Of a DNA stretch of 64,000 bases, positions 50,299 through 59,400 are shown in pieces. A program made the translations under genes and the position numbers. Below the pieces are notes generated by a model that saw nothing but the letters and a program-made list of their open reading frames with translations, made no database searches and had not been told where the DNA came from. The stretch is from NCBI RefSeq assembly GCF_009933255.1, contig NZ_MAEI01000013.1, forward strand, positions 1-64,000, given 5' to 3'. This DNA is from Enterococcus diestrammenae (GTDB lineage Bacteria > Bacillota > Bacilli > Lactobacillales > Enterococcaceae). Each line of letters begins with the position of its first letter. Position 1 is the stretch's first letter.

Positions 50299-52047
50299 AT
50301 GAATAAAATCGAAATCTTTATCAATGGTCAATCCTGCTATGCAACAGAGGGCACGACTATTTTACAAGCAGCGCGGGAAAACAATATCGATATTCCGACG
50401 TTGTGTTACCTGAAAGAAATCAACGAAATCGGTGCCTGTCGGATTTGCGTCGTGGAAGTAGAAGGGGTCAAAAACCTCGTCACGGCTTGTGTTTATCCGA
50501 TTCGTGAAGGCATGAAAATCGTCACCAATTCCCAACGAGTCTTTGATTCCCGCAAATTGACCTTGGAGTTGATCTTGTCCACCCATGAGCGAAAATGCCT
50601 CTCTTGTATTCGCAGTGGCAATTGTGAATTGCAAAAGCTGTGTAAAGAGTTCAACGTCGATGATGAAGACTACTACAACGGCGAAAACAACCAGTGGGAA
50701 TTCGATGACAGTGCCGTTCACATGGTTCGCAATGACAACAAATGTATCCTTTGCAAACGCTGTGTGGCGGCCTGTGATAAGTGCCAAGCCGTAGCGGTGA
50801 TTGGCGCAAATGACCGGGGCTTCAACACCCACATCGGTTCCGCCTATGAGCTAGGCTTAGGGGATGTGGCGTGTATTTCCTGTGGGCAGTGTATCGTCGT
50901 GTGTCCGACAGGGGCGATTCACGAAAAAGACCAGACGGCGGAAGTCTGGCAAGCCTTGGCGGATCCAGAAAAATACGTGGTGGTACAAACCGCACCATCG
51001 ATTCGGGTGACTCTTGGTGAAGCGTTTGGCATGCCGATTGGGACCAATGTGGAAGGCAAAATGGTGGCTTCATTACGGCGCTTAGGTTTCGACAAAGTCT
51101 TTGATACCAACGTTGCAGCCGACTTTACTATCATTGAAGAAGCCAATGAATTTATTGAACGAGTCAACAACAACGGGCCGTTTCCGCTGTTCACCTCTTG
51201 TTCCCCAGGCTGGGTAAAATATTGTGAATCCTATCATCCGGAAATGATCCCGAATCTCTCCAGCTGCAAATCCCCGCAACAGATGTTTGGGGCCTTGACC
51301 AAGACTTGGTATGCTGAAAAAATGGGCATCGACCCGGAAAAGATTTTCGTGGTGGGAATCATGCCTTGTACCGCTAAGAAATTTGAAGTCACACGGGAAG
51401 ACGAAGCGGCAGCCGGCTTCCCTGATGTGGATGTGGCGTTGACGACGCGGGAATTGGCCCGCATGATCGATAAAGCTGGGATTCAATTTGCCTATTTGGA
51501 AGATGAAGCCTTTGACAATCCTTTAGGGGAAGCCACTGGTGCCGGCTATATCTTCGGTGCATCTGGTGGGGTGATGGAAGCTGCCTTGCGGACGGCGGTG
51601 GAACGCTTAGTCGGCGAACAAGCGGCGCCGTTAGAGTTTAATGAAGTCCGGGGAATGGCTGGCATTAAAGAAGCCACTTACCGGATTAATGGACAAGATA
51701 TCAACATCGCTGTGACTTCCGGGATTAGCAATGCCAAACGCCTCTTGGAAGAGAAAATCATCCCAGGGGAAAAGACCTATCACTTTGTCGAAGTCATGGG
51801 TTGTCCTGGCGGCTGTATCAATGGTGGTGGTCAACCAGTCCAACCAGCCTCGGTCCGCAATTTCGTCGATCTCCAAGGCTTGCGCGCTGCGGCCTTGTAT
51901 ACTGAGGATCAAAAGAAGACCCTTCGTCGCTCCCATGAAAGCCCGGTGGTGCAACGTCTGTACGCCGAATACTTGGGTGAACCTGGTAGCTTAAAAGCTC
52001 ATCATCTGTTACACACGAGTTACCAAGAACGACTGGAAGTCCAGTAG
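50299..52047 (+). CDS. hydA: [FeFe]-hydrogenase catalytic subunit (HydA)
   Basis: Reduces protons to H2 (or the reverse) at the H-cluster; with HydB/HydC it would couple ferredoxin or flavodoxin and NADH. The 582-residue M3-type protein has an N-terminal [2Fe-2S] domain (CYLKEINEIGACRIC), a His-Cys [4Fe-4S] segment (CLSCIRSGNCELQKLC), two [4Fe-4S] motifs (CILCKRCVAAC; CISCGQCIVVCP) and the H-domain with TSCSPGW (C301-S302), MPCTAKKFE and VMGCPGGCINGGGQ. The second residue of the usual TSCCPGW pair is Ser. Length and other ligands are normal. Maturases HydE, HydF and HydG are not in the window. Confidence 0.9.
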   Translation: MNKIEIFINGQSCYATEGTTILQAARENNIDIPTLCYLKEINEIGACRICVVEVEGVKNLVTACVYPIREGMKIVTNSQRVFDSRKLTLELILSTHERKCLSCIRSGNCELQKLCKEFNVDDEDYYNGENNQWEFDDSAVHMVRNDNKCILCKRCVAACDKCQAVAVIGANDRGFNTHIGSAYELGLGDVACISCGQCIVVCPTGAIHEKDQTAEVWQALADPEKYVVVQTAPSIRVTLGEAFGMPIGTNVEGKMVASLRRLGFDKVFDTNVAADFTIIEEANEFIERVNNNGPFPLFTSCSPGWVKYCESYHPEMIPNLSSCKSPQQMFGALTKTWYAEKMGIDPEKIFVVGIMPCTAKKFEVTREDEAAAGFPDVDVALTTRELARMIDKAGIQFAYLEDEAFDNPLGEATGAGYIFGASGGVMEAALRTAVERLVGEQAAPLEFNEVRGMAGIKEATYRINGQDINIAVTSGISNAKRLLEEKIIPGEKTYHFVEVMGCPGGCINGGGQPVQPASVRNFVDLQGLRAAALYTEDQKKTLRRSHESPVVQRLYAEYLGEPGSLKAHHLLHTSYQERLEVQ

Positions 52048-52261
52048 TTTCGTAGCTTTATTGTTCGTCTTACGTCCCTTGAAATGATCCTGAAACTGGT
52101 TGAAGTCTGTCTTGGTGCAAAAGGGTCCGTCAGCCTGCTGACGCTCCTTTACCAAGGGCAACTTCTACCAGTTTTTTATTTGGCGAAAAAGCGAGTCCTT
52201 GGAAAAAGCAATTGATTTGGTCCCTGAGGGTAGAGCTCCGTCATCAGCCATTTGGTGCTCA

Positions 52262-52302
52262 CAAAAAAAGGTGACGTAGCGTGTTCGCTACCTCACCTTA
52301 CT
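52262..52302 (-). terminator. Terminator of the leftward ECF-like gene
   Basis: AAGGTGAGGTAGCG ... CGCTACGTCACCTT on the minus strand, with a tight loop and seven T. The 3' side of hydA (52048-52260) also has a GTCAG/CTGAC hairpin at about 52129-52142. Confidence 0.7.
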
Positions 52303-52330
52303 TACCGTATCCTCGTTTTATCCTAGCAGA

Positions 52331-52900
52331 TTAATTTGTGGTTTTTTGGTTAGCTGGCCGGTGTTTTAAGGCTTTTGCTAACTGGGGGAGGAGCAGGCAG
52401 GCGATTCCGCCACCGATTAAGGCCGTGATCAATTGCGGCGTGCTAAACATCTTTGCTAGGTTTTGCTTAGCAGGTGCCGGGATATTGCTGGCTAGAGGGG
52501 CGACGATTTTGACGACTAAAAGCCAGAGGGTGGTAAATTTCAAGAGGGCTGCGACAAGGGCCGCTGCTGCCACTCGAGGGTACTGCGTGTGGCCGTTTTT
52601 CCCTAAGATGAGCCACCAAGCAGTGACCAATACGGCATTGCCCGCCATGATGCAGGCGATAATTTGGGGAAACTGAGGCCCGATGCCAAAGATAAAGGCA
52701 AAGATTGGTGAAAGACAGGCCACCGTCAAGCCACTGGTAAAACCTGCCAAGGCGACCGTCAGGATCAAAATCAGGTTCACCAGACTCCCGGTGACAAATT
52801 GACCTAGACCACTAGTCGTTGCTTGAATGACGACGATTAAGGCAATCATGATGGCTGTTTGGGTGATCCAGAGGGCATTGCTTTTGGTATGATTGTTCAT
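52331..52900 (-). CDS. ECF transporter S component-like membrane protein
   Basis: A 189-residue protein with about five to six membrane helices and the S-component look: LVNLILILTVALAGFTSGLTVA and the SPIFAFIFGIGPQFPQII loop (both given in part). S components bind a vitamin or metal and share an energising module encoded elsewhere. The substrate is unknown. It lies between hydA and the flavodoxin gene on the opposite strand. A ribosome site is not obvious. Confidence 0.7.
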   Translation of the reverse strand: MNNHTKSNALWITQTAIMIALIVVIQATTSGLGQFVTGSLVNLILILTVALAGFTSGLTVACLSPIFAFIFGIGPQFPQIIACIMAGNAVLVTAWWLILGKNGHTQYPRVAAAALVAALLKFTTLWLLVVKIVAPLASNIPAPAKQNLAKMFSTPQLITALIGGGIACLLLPQLAKALKHRPANQKTTN

Positions 52901-53043
52901 GTTTGCGACAGTTTCTTGCAGGCAAGAAAGGTGTCTTCACTTCCTTTCACTTGGCTACCAAGAGGGCTGAATCAGTCCACAAGTATAGCCGGTTTGTCGT
53001 AGTAAGCTCCCGCTAGTTTCGGGGACATTGTTATTGTACCAAA

Positions 53044-53057
53044 TAAAAACGATTACA
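53044..53057 (+). promoter_or_regulatory. cre-like CcpA site in the flavodoxin upstream region
   Basis: TAAAAACGATTACA fits TGWNANCGNTNWCA at all but one position. It lies 230 nt before the flavodoxin start in a 386-nt gap whose only other hint of a promoter is TATTAT at 53193-53198. The distance makes it a weak candidate. Confidence 0.35.
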
Positions 53058-53286
53058 TGTGAGAAAATTGCTAATTTTCATTATTTGTTTAAAAGAGCGA
53101 TACACCGCGCTTTTTTAGCAAGTGATGTCAACCGCAGCAATAAAAATGCAAAAAAAACCGAAAAATTTGTTCAGTTATACACACAAATGAAGTATTATAG
53201 AATCAGGTAAAATCTACTTAATTCTATTTTATGTTTTTAAAACTGGCACTTTTGCCGTGAAAGAAAAATCAAGGAGGAAGATTTTA

Positions 53287-53736
53287 ATGACAGCAGCAAA
53301 AATTGTATACGCAAGCGCAACTGGGAACACAGAAGGGATTGCCGAATTCTTAGAAGAACAATTCAAAGCCTTGGACGTCGACGTGGAATTGGTTGAAGCG
53401 GACGATGCCGATGAAGATACTTTCGAAGAGGCCGATATCTGCGTGGTAGCCACTTATACAGATGGCGATGGCGAAATTCCATTTGACTTGGAAGATTTCT
53501 TTGAAGAACTGCCTGAACAAGAACTGGAAGGCAAAGTCTTTGGTGTCGTTGGGTCTGGTGACAGCGAGTTGTACCCGGATTACTTCTGCCAAGCAGCGAT
53601 CGACTTTGAAGAAGCTTTTGGCAAAACTGGCGCGACAAAAGGTGCCGACCTAGTGAAGATTGAAAATGCTTATGACGATGAAGATGAAGTGGTCTTGAAA
53701 GCCTTCGTCAAAGCCATGGTGGAAGCGACCGCTTAA
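53287..53736 (+). CDS. Flavodoxin
   Basis: A 149-residue acidic FMN electron carrier: phosphate loop YASATGNTEGIA (8-19), the aromatic loop ATYTDGDGEIP and the GVVGSGDSELYPDYFC region near the isoalloxazine ring. A very acidic surface suits docking to ferredoxin-type partners. It likely serves as low-potential carrier for the pyruvate:ferredoxin oxidoreductase, NfnAB and the dehydrogenases nearby. AAGGAGG 7 nt before the ATG at 53287. Confidence 0.93.
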   Translation: MTAAKIVYASATGNTEGIAEFLEEQFKALDVDVELVEADDADEDTFEEADICVVATYTDGDGEIPFDLEDFFEELPEQELEGKVFGVVGSGDSELYPDYFCQAAIDFEEAFGKTGATKGADLVKIENAYDDEDEVVLKAFVKAMVEATA

Positions 53737-53814
53737 GGATTAGAAAAAGACTGACTGCAAGGGGGAGCGTAAAGCTTGGGTAGCGCAGTCTCACATAGAT
53801 AGGGGAATCATTCG

Positions 53815-54651
53815 TTGTTTAAAATCGTAAAAAAGACAGAATTAAATCCAATCGAGTTTGAGATTTATGTTGAAGCGCCACGGATTGCACAAAAGGCCAA
53901 AGCCGGTCAATTTGTCATCCTGCGCATCAACGAACATGGGGAACGAATTCCATTGACCGTCGTGGATACCGATGTTGAAAAGGGGCTTGTCCGTTTGATC
54001 TTTCAAGTAATCGGCAAATCCACGGCTGAACTCGCCACCTTAACAGCTGGCGAAAGTCTAGCTGATTTGGTGGGGCCATTAGGGAAAGCCACCGATATTG
54101 AAAATTATGGTAGCGTTTTGTTAGTCGGAGGCGGGGTCGGCATTGCGGCGTTGTTCCCGATTGTCAAAGCCTTGAAAGAAGCTGGTAATCATGTGATTAC
54201 CGTTCTCGGTGCTAAAAATAAAGATTTGATGATTTTGGCAGATGAGTGTGAACAATACTCAGATGAGCTGATCCTCATGACCGACGACGGTTCCCTAGGC
54301 CAAAAAGGCTTAGTCACTGATGCCATGAAAGAAGTCTTTGCCAAAGAAACCATCGACATGGCTTGGGCGATTGGTCCCAGTGTCATGATGAAATTCTGTA
54401 CGTTGACCGCTGAAGCAGCCGGCGTCCCGATTTACGTTTCCTTGAATCCAATCATGGTGGATGGAACGGGGATGTGTGGCGGTTGTCGGGTGACGGTGGA
54501 CAATCAAATCAAGTTTGCTTGTGTCGATGGCCCAGAATTTTTGGGGGCCGGGGTTGACTGGGATGAGTTTGTCAATCGGATGGGTCAGTATCGCAATGAG
54601 GAAACCGTAGCAAACGAAGATTATGAAAAGAAGGTGACACAACATGGCTAA
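53815..54651 (+). CDS. nfnA: NfnA, ferredoxin-NADP+ reductase-like alpha subunit of transhydrogenase
   Basis: A 278-residue PyrK/SudB/NfnA-type flavoprotein: FAD domain with ERIPLTVVD, NAD(H) domain with LLVGGGVGIAALFPIV, and C-terminal [2Fe-2S] ligands in GTGMCGGCRVTV and FACVDGPEF. With NfnB it makes the NADH-dependent reduced ferredoxin:NADP+ oxidoreductase, which bifurcates electrons from NADPH. It appears to start with TTG at 53815 after AGGGGAA. It overlaps nfnB by 8 nt. Sulfide dehydrogenase SudB is the same family, so an alternative name is possible. Confidence 0.88.
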   Translation: MFKIVKKTELNPIEFEIYVEAPRIAQKAKAGQFVILRINEHGERIPLTVVDTDVEKGLVRLIFQVIGKSTAELATLTAGESLADLVGPLGKATDIENYGSVLLVGGGVGIAALFPIVKALKEAGNHVITVLGAKNKDLMILADECEQYSDELILMTDDGSLGQKGLVTDAMKEVFAKETIDMAWAIGPSVMMKFCTLTAEAAGVPIYVSLNPIMVDGTGMCGGCRVTVDNQIKFACVDGPEFLGAGVDWDEFVNRMGQYRNEETVANEDYEKKVTQHG

Positions 54652-56053
54652 GCGCAGTTATACAAAAACGCCCATGAAGGAACAAGCACCGGAAATTCGT
54701 AATCAAAACTTTTCGGAAGTCGCTCTTGGGTATTCCTTAGAAGAAGGGCAGCTAGAAGCAAGTCGCTGCCTCCAATGTAAAAACGCACCCTGCATCCAAA
54801 ACTGCCCGGTGATGATCGATATCCCAGGCTTTATCAAACAAATTGAAGAAGGGGATATGGCCGCGGCTTCAGAAATCTTGAGCAAATACACCAATTTGCC
54901 AGCGATTTGTGGCCGGGTCTGCCCGCAAGAGAAACAATGTGAAATGGTTTGCCGCTTGGGTCAATCCAAGAAATTCGAACCGGTAGCTATCGGCAAGTTG
55001 GAACGCTTGGTGGCTGACTGGGCTTTGCAACAGCCCATCGAACCTTTGGCTATTTCTCACGACAAAGGCAAGGTTGCGGTCATCGGTTCAGGACCTTCTG
55101 GACTTACGGCAGCCGGTGATTTGGCTAAACTAGGCTATGAAGTGACGATCTTTGAAGCCTTGCATATGCCCGGTGGGGTGCTGACATACGGTATTCCTGA
55201 GTTCCGATTGCCGAAAGCTATCGTCTCAAAAGAAATCGAGCGGATCCAAGCGACCGGCGTAACTATCGAAACCAACGTGGTGGTGGGGAAAACCATTACG
55301 ATGGAGGAAATCATGGCGGACTTTGATGCTTGTTATCTCTCTGTTGGCGCCGGCGCACCAAACTTTATGGGTATTCCGGGGACGTCATTGAATGGCGTTT
55401 ACAGTTCTAGTGAATATTTGACCCGCATCAACTTGATGAAAGGCTACGAATTTCCAACCTATGACACCCCCGTCCAAAAATCCAAAAACGTGGTGGTAAT
55501 CGGTGGCGGCAACGTGGCGATGGATGCCGCTCGTTCGGCAAAACGCTTAGGAGCAGAAAATGTTTCCATCATCTATCGTCGGTCTCGGGAAGAATTACCT
55601 GCCCGCGAAGAAGAGTACCATCATTCCGTGGAAGAGGGCATCAACTACCATTGGTTGAGCAATCCGATTGAATACCTGAATGACGGCACGGGGAAACTAA
55701 CCGCTGTCAAATGTGTCAAGATGGAGCTGGGGGAACCGGATGAATCCGGGCGCCGCCGTCCACAAGTCATTCCTGGTAGTGAATTTATCGTGGAAGCTGA
55801 TACAGCCATTGAAGCCATCGGACAAGGAGCAAACCGGGTCTTGTTGGATACTTTCCCAGAATTGCAACTCAATCGTTGGGGCTATATCGATGCTGATCCT
55901 GCTACTGGGGCAACGTCGATTCCGGGGGTCTTTGCCGGAGGAGATATCGTGACTGGCGCGGCGACCGTCATTTTGGCGATGGGAGCCGGGAAAGTGGCAG
56001 CCACCCAAATTGACCAATATATTCAAACGAAAAAAGCGGAAGTGACGGTCTAA
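54644..56053 (+). CDS. nfnB: NfnB, GltD-like beta subunit of transhydrogenase
   Basis: A 469-residue GltD/SudA/NfnB protein: N-terminal [4Fe-4S] ligands (CLQCKNAPCIQNCP; CGRVCPQEKQCEMVC), a first dinucleotide fold VIGSGPSGLTAAGDLA (FAD), GIPEFRLPKAIV, a second fold VIGGGNVAMDAARSA (NADP) and ATSIPGVFAGGDIVTGAATV. Pairing with nfnA rather than with a large glutamate synthase gene argues for transhydrogenase rather than GltD. It overlaps nfnA by 8 nt. Confidence 0.9.
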   Translation: MAKRSYTKTPMKEQAPEIRNQNFSEVALGYSLEEGQLEASRCLQCKNAPCIQNCPVMIDIPGFIKQIEEGDMAAASEILSKYTNLPAICGRVCPQEKQCEMVCRLGQSKKFEPVAIGKLERLVADWALQQPIEPLAISHDKGKVAVIGSGPSGLTAAGDLAKLGYEVTIFEALHMPGGVLTYGIPEFRLPKAIVSKEIERIQATGVTIETNVVVGKTITMEEIMADFDACYLSVGAGAPNFMGIPGTSLNGVYSSSEYLTRINLMKGYEFPTYDTPVQKSKNVVVIGGGNVAMDAARSAKRLGAENVSIIYRRSREELPAREEEYHHSVEEGINYHWLSNPIEYLNDGTGKLTAVKCVKMELGEPDESGRRRPQVIPGSEFIVEADTAIEAIGQGANRVLLDTFPELQLNRWGYIDADPATGATSIPGVFAGGDIVTGAATVILAMGAGKVAATQIDQYIQTKKAEVTV

Positions 56054-56484
56054 GCACCGCTACTTTCCGATAGGACCAGTCCGCCGGAAGCCAGCTGCTT
56101 ACGGCGGAACCTAGATGGCCACAAGGATTTTTGCTAATCCAACGGCAAACGAAACGCTTTACGGGACTAAGAAATTATCAAATTTCACAAGTCACAGCAA
56201 GGAAACACCAGTCTTACAAGGGTTGGCTTCATGAACTAGTCCCTTGGAAATATAGTCGCAACCGTTGCATGGAAGAGCTATCCGCCTACCATGTCGCGGT
56301 TGCCCCTGTATTTTCGAAAGGGCAATGGGTTCCTCCAGCCTACTTGACACAGGGGAGTAAACTATCAGCTGGCGTAAGCGCTTACCGATAGCTAGAAAAC
56401 GGAATGACGGCCTTTTGGGGACTGTCATCCGCCTGAAAGGATTCACCAGACAGGCGATCAATCAGAATCGAGGGGAACAGCGAC
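56054..56484. other. 431-nt leader/intergenic region before the pyruvate:ferredoxin oxidoreductase gene
   Basis: No supported gene. Contains a TCCGCCG / CGGCGGA hairpin without T run (56080-56108), a cre-like palindrome at 56373-56386, and GAATGACGGCC / CTGTCATCC pairing at 56400-56432. The GC-balanced, structured look suggests a long untranslated leader, but no known riboswitch class was recognised. Confidence 0.4.
56373..56386 (+). promoter_or_regulatory. cre-like palindrome upstream of nifJ
   Basis: CGTAAGCGCTTACC holds the perfect palindrome GTAAGCGCTTAC; only the outer bases differ from TGTAAGCGCTTACA. It lies about 100 nt before the nifJ start. Confidence 0.5.
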
Positions 56485-59400
56485 ATGAAAAAAATGAAAA
56501 CGATGGATGGCAATACTGCTGCAGCTTATGTCTCATACGCTTTTACCGAAGTTGCCGCAATTTATCCCATCACACCAAGTTCCACTATGGCGGAAGTCGT
56601 AGATGAATGGGCCAGCGTCCATGAACAAAAAAATATTTTCGGGGAAACAGTCAACTTAGTGGAAATGCAGTCAGAAGCCGGCGCCTCAGGTACGGTTCAC
56701 GGCTCACTTAAAACCGGTGTCTTAACTACCACTTATACGGCTTCACAAGGGCTATTACTGATGATTCCTAACATGTTTAAGATTGCTGGTGAATTGTTGC
56801 CAACGGTCTTTCATGTGGCAGCACGGGCGGTATCCACCAATGCGCTATCCATCTTTGGGGACCACAGTGACGTGATGGCTGCCCGCCAAACTGGTTTTTG
56901 TATGTTGGCAGAAGGTAGCGTCCAAGAAGTGATGGACTTGTCAGCAGTCGCGCATTTGGCGTCGATTGAAGGCAGTTTGCCCTTTATGAACTTCTTTGAT
57001 GGGTTCCGGACTTCCCATGAATTGCAAAAAATCGAAGTGTTGGACTACGAAGATTTGAAAGAAATGATGCCTTGGGAAGCTCTAGAAAACTTCCGCAAAC
57101 GGGGGATGAACCCAAATCATCCGACTGTTTCAGGGACTGCCCAAAACCCAGATATTCATTTCCAACAACGGGAAACGGTCAATAAATATTATGATGACAT
57201 GCCGGCTATCGTCCAAAAATACATGGGTAAAATCAACGAGTTACGGGGCACCAACTATGATTTAGTGGACTACTACGGGGACCCAGAAGCCACGGAAGTC
57301 ATCATCTCGATGGGTTCAGCTTCACCGACGATCCAACAAACGGTGGCCTACCTCAACGCTCAAGGGCGCAAAGTGGGACATATCAACATTCACTTGTACC
57401 GGCCGTTTCCAACTGAAAATATTTTGGCAAAATTGCCGAAAACCGTGGAACGAATTGCCGTATTGGACCGCACCAAAGAACCAGGCTCTGATGGGGAACC
57501 ATTGCTGTTGGATGTGCAATCCATCTTGTTCCGTCATGAAAATCGGCCATTGGTTATCGGTGGGCGCTATGGGATTGCTTCAAAAGACGTGACACCTGAC
57601 CAAATCGTGGCAGTCTTTGATCATTTATTATTGCCAGTGGAACAGTTGAAATTCCGCTTCACTTTGGGCATCAATGACGATGTCACCCATACCAACTTAC
57701 CATTGTTGGAAACATTAGATTTGACACCAGATTCCACTTTCCAAGCGAAATTCTGGGGCTTTGGTTCCGATGGGACGGTAGGGGCTAACAAACAGGCTAT
57801 CAAGATTATCGGAAACCACACTGACATGTATGCTCAGGCTTACTTTGCCTACGATTCCAAAAAATCCGGTGGGGTAACGATTTCTCACCTGCGCTTCGGT
57901 CATGATCCGATTTTATCTACCTACAATGTGGAAGCGGCCGACTATATCGCTTGTCATAACAGTGCCTACATTCACGAATACGACTTGTTAAAAGGCTTGA
58001 AAGACGGCGGGACTTTCTTATTGAACACCGTTTGGGACGAAGAAAAAGTCAAACAAAACTTACCAAATCGCCTGAAAAAATACATTGCCCAACATGATAT
58101 TAACTTCTATATCATCAACGCCATGGATATTTCTGTGAAAAATGGCTTAGGGCGCCGGATCAACACCGTTTGTTCGGCAGCGTTCTTTGAAGTGACGGAT
58201 ATTATGGATCGTGAAACCTTCTTACCGTTGTTAAAAGCCGAAGTTGATGCAGCTTATGGGAAGAAATCCCGTAAGATTGTCGAAAACAACTGGGCAGCGA
58301 TCGATGAAACCTTCGAAGCCTTGGTGAAAGTCGCTGTGCCAGCAGAATGGGCCCATATCGTCTTGCAAGAAGAAGTCGCCGATGATAGCGACAAACCAGC
58401 TTATGTGAAGAATATTTTGGAACCAATCAATCGCCAAGAAGGCAATGCTTTGTCAGTCGGGGATTTGATCAACAATGGCATGCTAGGTGGCGAAATGCCG
58501 ATGGGGACCGCGGCTTACGAAAAACGCGGTATCGCTTTGGAAGTACCGGAATGGCTGCCGGATAATTGTACCCAATGTAACGAATGTGCCTTCATCTGTC
58601 CTCATGCAGCAATTCGTCCATTTATGGCGGATGACCAAGAGATGCAAGAAGCGCCAGCTGGCTTTATCACCCGGGATATGAAGGGGGTAGACGGTACGCA
58701 ATACCGCATCCAAGTATCGGTGGAAGACTGTACCGGTTGTGGCCTTTGTGTGGAAGTCTGCCCAGCCAAGGAAAAAGCGTTGGTGCTGAAACCTTATGAA
58801 GAGATGAAGGAAGAAGCGATGAACTGGGCCTTTGCTATGACGTTGCGGCAAAAAGCCAATCCGTTCAAACTAGCTTCAGTTAAAGGCTCACAATTGGAAC
58901 AACCATTGATGGAATTCTCCGGAGCTTGTGCTGGTTGTGGCGAAACCCCATATATCAAATTATTGACCCAACTTTTTGGGGATCGCATGATGATTGCCAA
59001 TACTACGGGCTGTTCTTCTATCTGGGGTGGTTCTTCACCAGCGACACCATATACCACCAATGCCGATGGTCGCGGCCCTGCTTGGAGTAACTCTTTGTTT
59101 GAAGACAATGCTGAATATGGGTTGGGGATGTATATCGCCAATGAAACCAAGCGCAAACGCCTAGCGACAGCTGTAGAAAAAGTCTTGGCGGAAGCAAAAG
59201 GCTCGATTGAAACCCAAAACTTGTTAGAAGACTGGTTGGAACACGTCCACGAAGGTGAAGGTACCCAACGACGGGCGGCCAAAGCTATCGCTGCGGTCAA
59301 AGCCGAAAACGACCCAGCATTTGCCGACATCTTGGCGCAAGCCGACATGTTTGTCAAAACTTCGCAATGGATTGTCGGTGGGGATGGTTGGGCGTATGAT

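Noticed and set aside
56344-56368. TTGACA ... TATCAG as the nifJ promoter
   Set aside because: The spacer would be only 13 bp, too short for a sigma-A promoter.
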